64,000 nt of DNA from an uncultured Acidimicrobiaceae bacterium (GCA_937975915.1 CALJTY010000030.1:1-64000); one strand, 5' to 3'. Positions 16,817 through 25,909 are shown, counted from the stretch's first letter. Numbers and translations: made by a program. The notes: generated by a model from the sequence alone, not told the origin.

Positions 16817-18208
16817 ATGAAAAAGCTTCTTCAAATCGCAGCTTCATCAGCACTACTTAGCTCAGGTTTGCTCCTCTCTACTCCTGCAATCTCTTCGGCA
16901 ACGGTATTGCCATCTTCTGGAGTGATAACAATTCCTTACTCTGGTGCGCCAGTCACCTCATACACGTCTCCAAATGGGACTTGCATTTATCAAATCACAG
17001 CAGTTGGTGGTGCGGGTGGAAGTGGATCCTATAACGGTGGACTCGGTGGTGACGGTGGACTCGGGGGATACGTTTCTGCGCAATTTTCAGTAGCGGCAAA
17101 CTCAACATTCTCAATCAATGTTGGCGGCGGTGGCACACAAGGGCAATACGGATCAGTTGGCGCTGGTGGGTATAACGGTGGAGCCAATGGTGGTACTACA
17201 TCATTTTGGTCTACAACAGCAGGCGGCGGCGGCGGAGCGACAACCATTTCAATTAATGGATCCCAAGCGCTTGTAGCTGGTGGCGGCGGCGGCGGTGGAA
17301 GTGCTTCAGTGCTCGGTAGTGCGGCTGGATTCGTCAGTAACGGTGGAAGTGGTGGAAATAGCACTTCTTCGCTGCTCGGAGAAAACGGAATTACGAGCTC
17401 AAGTGGTCAGGGCGTCAATGGAGGTTTTGGTGGCACTGCAAGTGCACCAGGTACTGGTGGCGCAGGGGTTACACAACATTATGGACCCCTTGCCAACACA
17501 GTAAGTGCCGGTGCAAATGGAAGCGCAACGTCTGGTGGCGTAGGCGGATCTGGTGACACTGCTTCCGGCGGCGGTGGCGGCGGTGGATATTTTGGCGGCG
17601 GCGGCGGCGGTGCCACTGGAAGCGCAGTCGCGCAAATAAATTCAGGTGGCGCTGGTGGAGGTGGTGGAAGCAGTTACATCTCTGCATCAGGAACAGCCCA
17701 AACAGTTAGTGCTCCTTCACAAGTACCGTCAGGCAACGGAGCCGTAAGCATCACGGTTATTTCTTGCAGTCTTCAAACTGTTTTTTCAAAGCCAACCGCA
17801 CCTTCTAGTGTTTCAGCATCAATGAGCAGTGGGACAGCACTCGTTTCCTTTAGTCCTGGAAGCTCAGGAAATCTTCCGACGTATAACCAGATTGACATGT
17901 TTATAAATGGTCAGCTTTTTGGCAATGTCTGCAATGTGACGGGAGCTAGTTTTTGTCCAATTTCTAATCTCGGTCCAGATGTTTCTTTCAGTTTCACGGT
18001 GACAGCCATTAACTCCAAGGGGAGCGCTGCGTCAGCTCTTTCAAACTCTGTGAGCTACGCCTCACCAAGCTTTGCTATGCCAACAACCACGACAACAACC
18101 ACAACTGTGCCGCCAGCAAAGAAAACGATTACTTGCGTCAAGGGTGCAAGCAGCAAAAAGGTGACTGCGCTTAGCCCAGTGTGCCCAGCGGGCTATAAGA
18201 AGAAGTAA
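16817..18208 (+). CDS. Secreted glycine-rich protein with Fn3 domain and the same C-terminal tail
   Basis: A 463-residue protein from the ATG at 16817, chosen because AAAGGA lies about 6 nt upstream; an ATG at 16796 would add seven residues. The signal peptide is MKKLLQIAASSALLSSGLLL, ending near AISSA. The next 300 or so residues are extremely glycine-rich (GGGGG runs, encoded by GGC/GGT/GGA repeats), like the glycine-rich domains of other actinobacterial surface proteins. They begin with a small beta module (ITIPYSGAPVTSYTSPNGTC). Then follow an Fn3-like domain, eight threonines and the tail TITCVKGASSKKVTALSPVC-PAGYKKK. The last 284-bp core is identical to the upstream neighbour, while the N-terminal domains are unrelated, so this looks like domain shuffling on a common C-terminal cassette. 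Confidence 0.8.
   Translation: MKKLLQIAASSALLSSGLLLSTPAISSATVLPSSGVITIPYSGAPVTSYTSPNGTCIYQITAVGGAGGSGSYNGGLGGDGGLGGYVSAQFSVAANSTFSINVGGGGTQGQYGSVGAGGYNGGANGGTTSFWSTTAGGGGGATTISINGSQALVAGGGGGGGSASVLGSAAGFVSNGGSGGNSTSSLLGENGITSSSGQGVNGGFGGTASAPGTGGAGVTQHYGPLANTVSAGANGSATSGGVGGSGDTASGGGGGGGYFGGGGGGATGSAVAQINSGGAGGGGGSSYISASGTAQTVSAPSQVPSGNGAVSITVISCSLQTVFSKPTAPSSVSASMSSGTALVSFSPGSSGNLPTYNQIDMFINGQLFGNVCNVTGASFCPISNLGPDVSFSFTVTAINSKGSAASALSNSVSYASPSFAMPTTTTTTTTVPPAKKTITCVKGASSKKVTALSPVCPAGYKKK
17885..18168 (+). repeat. 284-bp perfect direct repeat, copy 2
   Basis: Second copy of the repeat at 16304-16587, with no differences over 284 bases. The paralogues diverge immediately on both sides. Confidence 0.95.
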
Positions 18209-18212
18209 CTAT

Positions 18213-18232
18213 GGTGGCTTTTGGAGCCAACC
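18213..18232. terminator. Candidate terminator between convergent genes
   Basis: TGGCT-N5-AGCCA forms a short stem between the ends at 18208 and 18236, which outer AAGAAG/CTTCTT pairing could extend. No clean T run, so weak. Confidence 0.35.
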
Positions 18233-18235
18233 TTC

Positions 18236-19135
18236 TTAGTTAACAGCCTTGGCGATTGCACGCCAGTCATCGAGCGGCGGAGTGATGACGTCGTTACCGA
18301 GCACTTGGAGACAGATGTGGTCTGCTCCGGCACTGCGGTGTTCGTTGATGTTGTCGAGAATCTTTTGTTCGTCTCCGTGAACTACCAGTGCGTCACAGAG
18401 TCTCTCTGATCCACCTCTGACGAAGTCTTCTTCGCTGAAACCGAGTCGCAGCCAGTTGTTTCGGTAATTAGGAAGACCGGTGTACATCTCGAGGTATTCG
18501 TGTGCTCGCTTTAAGAACTCTTCACGAGACTGTCCGAGCACTACTGCTTGTTCAACTCCTATGAACTGGTCTCCGACTGCAGCTCTAGCCATAGCCGTGT
18601 GTTCAGGAGTTACGAGGTAGGGGTGAACACCGTGAGCGTGGTTTTTGCCGAGTTCGAGCATCTTTGGGCCAAGGGCAGCAATTACGCGGGCAAACTCTTG
18701 TTTTCCTTCAATGGCAAACATTGGAGCATCGTTGAGGCCTTCAAGGAATGACTTCATCTGGGCGAGGGGAGATGCGTAGTCGTGCTTTCTGAGTCCTTGC
18801 ACAATTGGTTGGTGACTAACTCCGAGTCCTAAGACAAATCGGTCATTGAAGGCAGCGTTCAGTGACCGGGCAGCACTGGCTGCTGTTACTGCGTCACGGG
18901 CCCAAATGTTGGCAATGCCGGTTGCGACTGCAATCTTGGAAGTTGCTTGAAGCAGAAAGTGAGAACTGGTGAAGGCTTCACGGCTGTAGGCCTCTGGAAT
19001 CCACATGGCGGCGTAACCGAGCTCTTCAAGTTCATGGGCAATCTCGCCACTTCGCTGGGGTGGGAGACTCTCGTGAGTAACAGTCCATATACCGACGGTG
19101 CCTTTTAGTTTTTCGAGTGAGGATGGAAGAGCCAT
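18236..19135 (-). CDS. LLM-class F420-dependent oxidoreductase
   Basis: A 299-residue luciferase-like protein. Typical features are the N-terminal strand GTVGIWTVTHE, 'LEELGYAAMWIPEAYSREAF' near residues 36-55, 'TGIANIWARDAVTAASAARS' and 'DRFVLGLGVSH' near 100-110. This pattern matches the actinobacterial subgroup usually annotated as probable F420-dependent oxidoreductases (TIGR03620-like). It should transfer hydride between F420H2 and an unknown organic substrate. A flavin-dependent activity cannot be ruled out from sequence. It is divergent to the esterase at 19185, with facing leaderless promoters in the 49-bp gap. Confidence 0.85.
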   Translation of the reverse strand: MALPSSLEKLKGTVGIWTVTHESLPPQRSGEIAHELEELGYAAMWIPEAYSREAFTSSHFLLQATSKIAVATGIANIWARDAVTAASAARSLNAAFNDRFVLGLGVSHQPIVQGLRKHDYASPLAQMKSFLEGLNDAPMFAIEGKQEFARVIAALGPKMLELGKNHAHGVHPYLVTPEHTAMARAAVGDQFIGVEQAVVLGQSREEFLKRAHEYLEMYTGLPNYRNNWLRLGFSEEDFVRGGSERLCDALVVHGDEQKILDNINEHRSAGADHICLQVLGNDVITPPLDDWRAIAKAVN

Positions 19136-19141
19136 AGATGA

Positions 19142-19147
19142 AATCTA
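19142..19147 (-). promoter_or_regulatory. -10 element, leaderless promoter of the LLM oxidoreductase
   Basis: TAGATT on the minus strand ends 6 nt before the ATG at 19135. Confidence 0.55.
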
Positions 19148-19172
19148 GCGAAAAGCCGCTGAATCTTGCCGG

Positions 19173-19178
19173 TAGGGT
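19173..19178 (+). promoter_or_regulatory. -10 element, leaderless promoter of the esterase
   Basis: TAGGGT ends 6 nt before the ATG at 19185. Confidence 0.5.
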
Positions 19179-19184
19179 CTTGTC

Positions 19185-20396
19185 ATGGCTTACTTCGTTG
19201 GCGCACTCAGCATCTGGTTAATCATCAGTGCCGCCACGGCGCTTCGCCCAGGCAGGAAAGGCATCTTTGCTGCCATTGCGTGGCCCGTCGGCTGGGCGGC
19301 AGGGGAACTTCCCTTTCAGTCACTACTCGCCCAGCTGGGACTTCTGGGCCTGCTCTGGTGGTGGGGTTGGCCTCACACTCTCTGGCTAAGTGACCTTGTT
19401 CGAATTACTGCAATCATTTCGATCTCGGCGAACGTAGTTCTCCTAGGCACTCTGTTCTATTCGAGGCGCATAGTGAGACGTGCAATGCAATCTGCGCCTG
19501 TTCCTCTCGAAATAGGAAAACCACGCGACGATGCCTACGGCGCATGGTGGCGAACTGCGTTACAGGTTCCCTATCACGCACGTGACATTCAGATCACCAA
19601 GAACATTTCTTATGGTGAACACGAACGAAACGTAGTGGACGTATGGCGCACATCTAAAACACCTTCTAATGCACCAGTGATGCTCTACTTCCACGGTGGG
19701 TCCTGGCTCTTTGGTGACAAGAAGGATCAAGGTCGTCCAATGCTGCACGAAATGGTGAAGCGTGGATGGGTAGTAGTGACAGCGAACTACCGCTTAGCTC
19801 CAGGTAGCCCAATGCCAGCACAGATTGAAGACGCCACCCGAGTGCTTAGCTGGGTGAAGAAAAACATTGCCTCGTATGGCGGCGATCCACAGCGCGTTGT
19901 TGTTTCAGGAGGATCAGCTGGTGGCCACTTAGCCGCTCTGTTGTCTCTCACAACAAACGATGAAACTTGGAGACCCAAGGACGTAACGGGAGTAACTGAC
20001 TGGTCAGTTCGCGGATGTATTCCTTATTACGGAGTCTTAGAGATGACTGGTGACGAGACGCACTGGAATGGACACGGCCGGGGACTGATCTACTTGTTAG
20101 AAAATCGTGTCGTGAAAAAGAAGTACAAAGAAAATGTTGCACTCTATGAATCGCTTTCACCAATTCACCGCGTCACCACTGACTCGCCACCATTCCTCGT
20201 AATTCAAGGTGGCAACGACACGCTCGTAGATGTAAATGTGGCAAGAGGTTTTGTGAAACACTTCGCAGATGTTGCAACTGCACCTATTTATTACGTAGAG
20301 ATGCCTTTTGCGCAACACACCTTTGATCTAACGGCGAGTCCTAGAACTTCAGCGGTTACGAGGGCTGTAGTGGCGTTTGCTAACTCTGTGGTGTGA
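19185..20396 (+). CDS. Alpha/beta hydrolase (HSL-type esterase) with N-terminal membrane domain
   Basis: A 403-residue protein. The first 110 or so residues are hydrophobic with about three membrane segments, including LLAQLGLLGLLWWWGWPHTL. The rest is an alpha/beta hydrolase of the hormone-sensitive-lipase group: oxyanion motif HGGSW, nucleophile elbow GGSAGGH, acid near GGNDTLVD and a candidate catalytic histidine in AQHTFDL. Similar membrane-tethered esterases occur in mycobacteria (LipN/LipQ-like). It likely hydrolyses short carboxylic esters or lipids at the membrane; the natural substrate is unknown. The last 17 bp overlap the end of the convergent valS. Confidence 0.8.
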   Translation: MAYFVGALSIWLIISAATALRPGRKGIFAAIAWPVGWAAGELPFQSLLAQLGLLGLLWWWGWPHTLWLSDLVRITAIISISANVVLLGTLFYSRRIVRRAMQSAPVPLEIGKPRDDAYGAWWRTALQVPYHARDIQITKNISYGEHERNVVDVWRTSKTPSNAPVMLYFHGGSWLFGDKKDQGRPMLHEMVKRGWVVVTANYRLAPGSPMPAQIEDATRVLSWVKKNIASYGGDPQRVVVSGGSAGGHLAALLSLTTNDETWRPKDVTGVTDWSVRGCIPYYGVLEMTGDETHWNGHGRGLIYLLENRVVKKKYKENVALYESLSPIHRVTTDSPPFLVIQGGNDTLVDVNVARGFVKHFADVATAPIYYVEMPFAQHTFDLTASPRTSAVTRAVVAFANSVV

Positions 20397-22965
20397 GTGT
20401 CACGCTAATACTGAGTGTTGCTGATTCGTTTAATTCGAATGCCTTCACACCACCAGCATTCTTAAGATCTGTTTCACCGTTGCGAATCGCACTAAGCAGC
20501 TCAGCTGGTCCATCAATCTTCAGAAGTTCTACTTCGTTCTTCTGAGAAACCTTCTGAGTTGACTTTTCTCGTCGAACTGCTTCAAGTACTTCACAGACCT
20601 GCTCATACACAGCACTGTCTCGTGAAGGCGTTACGTTTCCAAGTTCAGCAATAACTGGCCATGGAGCGACGTGAACTGATCCGTCGTGCCACCAGCGCCA
20701 CACTTCTTCGGTTACGAATGGAATAAAAGGAGCCAAGAGACGTTGCAGAACTGACAAGGTAATGGCGAGCGTTGCACGAGCTGAGTTTGTTCCAGCTTCG
20801 CTGGCGTTCTCGCCTTCACCGTATGCACGGGTCTTAACAAGTTCGACGTAGTTGTCACAGAAAGTCCAGAAGAATGCTTCGGTGCGCTCTAGCGCACGTG
20901 CGTAGTCATACGTATTGAACGCAGCGGTCGCCTCATTGACAACATTTGCGAGCAGTGCAATAAAGTCACGGTCAATAGGTTCAGTGATCTCTGCCGGAGA
21001 AGGAATAGTGATTCCTTCTAGGCGACCGAGCACGAACTTTGAAGCGTTGAGAGTCTTGATGGCAAGGCGACGACCAATCTTCATCTGTGCTTCGTCAATA
21101 GCCGTGTCAGTTCCTGGGCGACCAGATGCTGCCCAGTAGCGAAGAGCGTCGGCGCCGTGAGTCTCAATAAGAGGCATAGGAGTAACAACGTTTCCTACCG
21201 ACTTAGACATCTTCTTTCGATCTGGGTCAAGTACCCATCCAGAAATCAGTGCGTTCTTGAAAGGAAGACTGTTCTCTTGGAAGTGGCTGCGCACAACAGT
21301 TGAGAACAACCAGGTGCGAATAATTTCGTGCGCCTGTGGTCGCAGGTCCATCGGGAAGATCTTCTCGAACAGTTCTGTTCCCCAGTGACCAGCAATCTGT
21401 GGAGTCAGTGAAGACGTGGCCCACGTGTCCATGACGTCAGGGTCACCGACGAAACCATTTGGCTGGTTGCGCTGCGCTTCGCTGAAACCCTTAGGCACAT
21501 CACTCGAAGGGTCAATAGGAAGTTCTGAAAGCTCAGGGAGAATCGGCGCATCAAAGTCGATTGTGCCATTGGCGTCCGTTGGATACCAAGCAGGGAAGGG
21601 AACTCCAAAGAAGCGCTGGCGTGAAATGTTCCAGTCAACGTTGAGTCCTTCAACCCATGACTTGTAACGGTGCTTCATGAAGTCTGGGTGCCACGAGAGT
21701 TCTTCGCCGCGCTTCAGCAACGCTTCGCGGTGCTTAAGCGTTGCAACGAACCACTGGCGAGAAGTAACGATCTCGAGAGGGCGCTCACCTTTTTCGTAGA
21801 ACTTAACGGGGTGCGTGATTGGCTTTAGCTCACCAATGAGCGCGCCTGACTGCGTGAGCCCTTCAACAATGGATGCACGCACCTGGTTGACGGTCTTTCC
21901 TTCGAGGCCCGCGTAGAAAGCATTCGCTGATGGAGCATCGGTGGAAGGGAACTGCTCAGAGCCGAATTCTGCTGGAAGGAAGCGTCCGTCTCTTCCAATG
22001 AGTGCACGTGTAGGCAGAGATAACTCTCTCCACCAGGTGACGTCAGTGGTGTCACCGAATGTACAGATCATGGCAATACCGGCACCCTTTTCTGGGTCCG
22101 CGAGTTCGTGCGCGAGGATTGGCACTTCAACTGAGAAGAGTGGTGTGATGACGTTTGTTCCAAAGAGCGGCTTAAAGCGTTCGTCGTCGGGGTGGGCAAC
22201 AAGGGCGACACAGCTCGGTAGTAACTCTGGTCGAGTGGTTTCAATTTCAATTGAGCCACTGCCGTCAGCTTTCTTAAAAGCAACACGGTGGTAGTTACCT
22301 GGACGTTCACGGTCTTCGAGTTCGGCCTGTGAAACAGCAGTTCTAAAGTCAACGTCCCAGAGCGTAGGCGCAACACTTGAATACACTTCTCCGCGCTTAA
22401 GCATCTCTAAGAAGCCGCGCTGGGAAATGGCCTGCGCATGAGCAGAGATAGTTGAGTACTCGAGCGTCCAGTCAATTGACACACCAAGGTTGCGCCATAG
22501 ATCCTTGAAAACAACTTCGTCGGCTTGGGTCAACTGGTGACAGAGCTCAACGAAGTTCTTTCTGGAAATTGAGATCTTCTGTTCTGGTGCTTTTTCAGGT
22601 GGAGAAAAACTCGGGTCGTAGGGAAGTGACGGGTCACAGCGAACGCCGAAGTAGTTCTCAACGCGTCGCTCGGTTGGAAGTCCATTGTCGTCCCAGCCCA
22701 TTGGATAAAAGACTTGCTTTCCGGTCATGCGCTGGTAGCGAGCTATGACGTCAGCGTGGGTGTAACTAAATACGTGTCCGATGTGTAGTGATCCAGACAC
22801 CGTTGGTGGCGGCGTGTCAATGGAATAGACGTTCTCGCGAGTTGCGCTGCGGTCAAAGGCGTAGGTCTGTTCAGCGTCCCAGTTCTTTAGCCAGACGGCT
22901 TCAATGCCATCGATCGATGGTTTTTCGGGGGTTGCCTTCATTGAAGGCTGTAGGGCGTCTGACAT
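20380..22965 (-). CDS. valS: Valyl-tRNA synthetase
   Basis: An 861-residue class I synthetase that charges tRNA-Val and edits mischarged threonine. The HIGH box is at residues 61-64 (after PPPTVSGSL), KMSKS is at 585-589, and an editing (CP1) domain lies between them. The anticodon-binding part follows, with a shortened C-terminus (VRREKSTQKVSQKNEVELL) rather than the long coiled coil of E. coli ValS, typical of the shorter actinobacterial type. TAAACT lies 9 nt before the ATG, with no clear Shine-Dalgarno sequence. It is divergent to the Fic gene. Confidence 0.97.
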   Translation of the reverse strand: MSDALQPSMKATPEKPSIDGIEAVWLKNWDAEQTYAFDRSATRENVYSIDTPPPTVSGSLHIGHVFSYTHADVIARYQRMTGKQVFYPMGWDDNGLPTERRVENYFGVRCDPSLPYDPSFSPPEKAPEQKISISRKNFVELCHQLTQADEVVFKDLWRNLGVSIDWTLEYSTISAHAQAISQRGFLEMLKRGEVYSSVAPTLWDVDFRTAVSQAELEDRERPGNYHRVAFKKADGSGSIEIETTRPELLPSCVALVAHPDDERFKPLFGTNVITPLFSVEVPILAHELADPEKGAGIAMICTFGDTTDVTWWRELSLPTRALIGRDGRFLPAEFGSEQFPSTDAPSANAFYAGLEGKTVNQVRASIVEGLTQSGALIGELKPITHPVKFYEKGERPLEIVTSRQWFVATLKHREALLKRGEELSWHPDFMKHRYKSWVEGLNVDWNISRQRFFGVPFPAWYPTDANGTIDFDAPILPELSELPIDPSSDVPKGFSEAQRNQPNGFVGDPDVMDTWATSSLTPQIAGHWGTELFEKIFPMDLRPQAHEIIRTWLFSTVVRSHFQENSLPFKNALISGWVLDPDRKKMSKSVGNVVTPMPLIETHGADALRYWAASGRPGTDTAIDEAQMKIGRRLAIKTLNASKFVLGRLEGITIPSPAEITEPIDRDFIALLANVVNEATAAFNTYDYARALERTEAFFWTFCDNYVELVKTRAYGEGENASEAGTNSARATLAITLSVLQRLLAPFIPFVTEEVWRWWHDGSVHVAPWPVIAELGNVTPSRDSAVYEQVCEVLEAVRREKSTQKVSQKNEVELLKIDGPAELLSAIRNGETDLKNAGGVKAFELNESATLSISVTLTPQS

Positions 22966-22974
22966 GGTTAGCCA

Positions 22975-22980
22975 AGTTTA
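22975..22980 (-). promoter_or_regulatory. -10 element upstream of valS
   Basis: TAAACT on the minus strand ends 9 nt before the valS ATG, giving at most a very short leader. Confidence 0.4.
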
Positions 22981-22998
22981 GGCGAGCCCAGAAAAATA

Positions 22999-24102
22999 AT
23001 GGAAACCAAGGGACTTGGCGACCGTTGTGTTGCTGTGAATCCAAATAATGATTTTGAAAGTGTTGTGTTAGAGTTAATTATGCTTTTACACAACAAATTA
23101 GGCACAGATCCTAAAGAGTTGCAGGGCGTGCTGAAAAAGCTTGATGAAGTTATTGGCCAAGTAAACAAGGGCAATTCGTGGGCCGCACTTCCGCGCAGCG
23201 ATGATTCATGGCAGCAGTTGCTGTTCGAAGAAACTCATAATTCGACCGCGATTGAACAAAACACTTTGAGCCTTTACGAAGTTGGCGTGTTACTAGAGGA
23301 CGGAAAAGCTCTGGGAAACAAGAAACTCGTTGAGTACATGGAAGTGCGTGGTTATGCCGCCGGCGCGAACTGGGTCTACGATCAAAAACCACTAAAGGCT
23401 TCGCACGTCGGAGATGTCATCACACTCGCTGAACTGAGAAGTCTTCACCACATGGTTCTTTCACCCGTGTGGGACGTTGAACCAGTCAAGGGTGCGAGCG
23501 AAGAAGAGTCTCCGGGCAATTTTCGCCGTCATCAGATCCGAGCTTTTTCTGATGGCATGACGCCGCCGCCATGGACGCAGGTTGATGCGGACATTCGCAC
23601 GTGGATTGATGAGTTAAAAACACCACGTGAAGGTGAGCATCCAATCATGCACGCAGCTCGCATGCACGCCAGGTTTGAGCAAATTCATCCATTCATTGAT
23701 GGCAACGGCAGAACGGGCAGAGCACTGCTCAATTTGCAACTCGTTCGAACTGGCTATCCGCCTTGCGTGATTCGTGTTCGTGACCGAGACAAATATATTG
23801 ATTCACTTGGTAGTGCTTATCGCAATGACTTCGTGCCAATTGCAACACTCGTGGCGCGTGAAGTTACGAACAGCCTCTACCGTCTGGTTAATCCCAAGGT
23901 GCTCGATCCACTCGAAGTGCAACCACTCGAAAATTTTGAATCAGATGATTTCAAAGTGACTGCTATGCGCACCGCTATTCAGCGTGGGCGGCTACAGGCA
24001 TTTAAGGATGCCAGTGGCCAGTGGCAGACCAGTAGAGCGTGGATTGTTGACTATGAAAACGGCAAATATCGGCGTGAAAATTCACGTAGCCTTGAACTGT
24101 GA
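22999..24102 (+). CDS. Fic family protein (class II, self-inhibited)
   Basis: A 367-residue protein with an intact Fic motif HPFIDGNGRTGR (residues 230-241), which normally transfers AMP from ATP to a protein hydroxyl group. An N-terminal inhibitory helix is visible as NSTAIEQNTLSL at 81-92, with Glu86 as the expected obstructing glutamate, placing it in class II. A Fic N-terminal domain precedes it, and the C-terminus ends in a possible small DNA-binding or helical region. The start is uncertain: ATG 22999 is the longest, but ATG 23080 has TAGAGT ending 5 nt upstream and would give 340 residues. The stop overlaps the cysS start by 4 bp (GTGA), so the two are probably translationally coupled. 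No antitoxin gene is next to it. The target is unknown. Confidence 0.9.
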   Translation: METKGLGDRCVAVNPNNDFESVVLELIMLLHNKLGTDPKELQGVLKKLDEVIGQVNKGNSWAALPRSDDSWQQLLFEETHNSTAIEQNTLSLYEVGVLLEDGKALGNKKLVEYMEVRGYAAGANWVYDQKPLKASHVGDVITLAELRSLHHMVLSPVWDVEPVKGASEEESPGNFRRHQIRAFSDGMTPPPWTQVDADIRTWIDELKTPREGEHPIMHAARMHARFEQIHPFIDGNGRTGRALLNLQLVRTGYPPCVIRVRDRDKYIDSLGSAYRNDFVPIATLVAREVTNSLYRLVNPKVLDPLEVQPLENFESDDFKVTAMRTAIQRGRLQAFKDASGQWQTSRAWIVDYENGKYRRENSRSLEL

Positions 24103-25487
24103 TTCGTCTGTTTGACACCATCCACGGAGAAGTAAGGGAACTACAGCTTCGTGACGCCGCGAAGGTGTCAATGTACGTCTGTGGCCCTACGGTCTATGAC
24201 CTTCCTCACCTCGGCCACGGCCGATTCACGCTGGTCTGGGACGTGGCTCGTCGCTGGTTCACTTTCCAGGGACTTGACGTCACCTTCGTCTCCAACATCA
24301 CTGACATTGACGACAACATCATTAACCGCGCTAATCGCGAAGGAACCACTGAAGAAGATGTAGCCAACACGTACGAAAACCACTGGTGGGACGCAATGCG
24401 CTCCATTGGTGTTGCGCGACCTAACGAAGTGCCCCACGCCACGCAGTATGTCGATGGCATGGTGACGTTGATCTCTGAGTTCTTAGAAAAAGACATTGCG
24501 TATTCGTGCAGTGATGGCATTTACTTCGACGTGTCACGAGTTCCTGACTACGGCCTGCTCGCTGGACAACCACTCGACTCACTTCGTGCTGGCGCACGAA
24601 TAGAAGCGAACGACGAAAAACGTTCGCCACTCGACTTCGCACTTTGGAAGAACGCAAAATCCGGTGAGCCATCGTGGCCAGCACCATTCGGTGACGGGCG
24701 ACCCGGATGGCACACCGAGTGTGTTGTCATGTCACTCGGACTTCTCGGTGATGGATTCGATCTTCACTGTGGAGGATTTGATCTCAAGTTTCCTCACCAC
24801 GAAAACGAACGAGCCCAGGCCGTCGCATCTGGACGTGCTTTCGCTAAACACTGGTCGCACAATGGCTGGGTAATGGTGGGCGAAGAGAAGATGTCTAAGT
24901 CACTCGGTAACTTCACTTCGTTGACTGACCTGTTAGAAAAGACTGATGCGCGTGCGTACCGTTTGCTGGTTCTGAGGTCTCACTACCGATCACCAATTGA
25001 AGTTTCACCTGCAACAATCGCTGACGCCGAACGTGGGCTAGAACGACTCGACAGCTTCGCTCGTCGCTTCAACCTTCCCTACCTCGCAGGTGACTCACTT
25101 GAAGTGAAGAGCAACTTCACATTCGAAGGACTGTCAGCTGATTTGCTGGCGCAAGTGTGCGCTCAACTTGATGACGATCTCAACACGCCACTTGCAGTTG
25201 CAGCACTCTTTGACGCGCTAAGTGAAGCGAACTCGCTCGCGGACTCTGGTGATGAGTTCAGCGCTCTGGCACTGGCTAGTTCTGTTAACGCTCTCTTTGG
25301 ATCAATGGGCCTCTCGTTACTGGCGAGTAGCGACGAGGTGGATGAAACCTCTAAAGCCCTTGTTTCAGCCAGAGATACGGCTAGATCTGAGAAGAATTGG
25401 GCCGAAGCGGACCGCCTTCGTGACGAACTGGTGAATTTGGGCTGGGTGGTTGAGGACAGCCCGTCGGGCACCCAGATTCACAAATAA
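24099..25487 (+). CDS. cysS: Cysteinyl-tRNA synthetase
   Basis: A 462-residue class I synthetase. Zinc ligand Cys28 (YVCGPTVYD), HLGH at 37-40, KMSKS at 264-268, a DALR-type helical domain, and the C-terminal 'ARDTARSEKNWAEADRLRDE' region ending in 'G.V.ED...G'. The mycothiol enzyme MshC is related but usually lacks this tail, so CysS is the better call. The start is GTG, overlapping the Fic stop. It is the last gene of a fic-cysS pair. Confidence 0.95.
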   Translation: MIRLFDTIHGEVRELQLRDAAKVSMYVCGPTVYDLPHLGHGRFTLVWDVARRWFTFQGLDVTFVSNITDIDDNIINRANREGTTEEDVANTYENHWWDAMRSIGVARPNEVPHATQYVDGMVTLISEFLEKDIAYSCSDGIYFDVSRVPDYGLLAGQPLDSLRAGARIEANDEKRSPLDFALWKNAKSGEPSWPAPFGDGRPGWHTECVVMSLGLLGDGFDLHCGGFDLKFPHHENERAQAVASGRAFAKHWSHNGWVMVGEEKMSKSLGNFTSLTDLLEKTDARAYRLLVLRSHYRSPIEVSPATIADAERGLERLDSFARRFNLPYLAGDSLEVKSNFTFEGLSADLLAQVCAQLDDDLNTPLAVAALFDALSEANSLADSGDEFSALALASSVNALFGSMGLSLLASSDEVDETSKALVSARDTARSEKNWAEADRLRDELVNLGWVVEDSPSGTQIHK

Positions 25488-25598
25488 TAAAAACATTTAT
25501 AGAACGCCCATTTACCAAGTAGCCTTGTACTCGAGGTTGCCGTTGTGGTTCCCTCCGGTGAGGCGAAAGCTGAGCTAAAAGAAACAAGGAGGCCCACA

Positions 25599-25799
25599 GT
25601 GGCTGTAGGAACCGTTAAGTGGTTCAATGACGAAAAGGGTTGGGGCTTTATCGCTTGCGATGGCCAGCCTGACGTTTTTGTTCACTACTCGGAGATTCAG
25701 GGCGAAGGTCGCAAGACCCTAGTTGAAGGACAGCAAGTTGAGTTCGATATCGAACCTGGCGACCGCGGTCCACTCGCTAAGCGCGTAGTCCTGAACTAA
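25599..25799 (+). CDS. Cold-shock domain protein
   Basis: A 66-residue single CSD protein that binds single-stranded RNA/DNA. RNP1-like KGWGFI and RNP2-like VFVHYSEI are present, starting '[17 protein letters not shown]'. The GTG at 25599 is chosen because AAGGAGG lies 6 nt upstream and family members begin exactly here; a longer frame from 25545 would add a non-homologous extension. About 110 bp upstream is non-coding and may be a cold-responsive leader. It is followed by a strong terminator, so it is probably monocistronic. Confidence 0.93.
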   Translation: MAVGTVKWFNDEKGWGFIACDGQPDVFVHYSEIQGEGRKTLVEGQQVEFDIEPGDRGPLAKRVVLN

Positions 25800-25818
25800 C
25801 CAACCGAATTAGTAGTAA

Positions 25819-25852
25819 AGAACCGCCGCCTACGGGCGGCGGTTCTGCTTTT
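25819..25852 (+). terminator. Intrinsic terminator after the cold-shock gene
   Basis: A perfect 12-bp stem (AGAACCGCCGCC / GGCGGCGGTTCT) with loop TACG, then GCTTTTA. Confidence 0.92.
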
Positions 25853-25873
25853 ACGCCGGCATTGCTAATGTAC

Positions 25874-25887
25874 TTACTCACGAGTAA
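25874..25887. promoter_or_regulatory. Palindrome TTACTC-AC-GAGTAA, candidate TetR operator
   Basis: A perfect 6-bp dyad 22 bp before the acyl-CoA dehydrogenase start. Its size and position suit a TetR-family repressor; the TetR gene at 27296 is the nearest candidate. Binding is inferred. Confidence 0.45.
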
Positions 25888-25909
25888 TCCTTTAAAAGAA
25901 AGATAAGCC

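Noticed and set aside
17029..17690. Minus-strand proline-rich and arginine-rich frames opposite the glycine-rich gene
   Set aside because: They mirror the GGC/GGT repeats of the plus-strand gene and have no start signals.
24099..25487. MshC (mycothiol ligase) instead of CysS
   Set aside because: The protein keeps the full CysS tail and length; MshC lacks that tail.
25545..25598. N-terminal extension of the cold-shock protein
   Set aside because: The strong AAGGAGG lies inside it, just before a GTG at the family-typical start.
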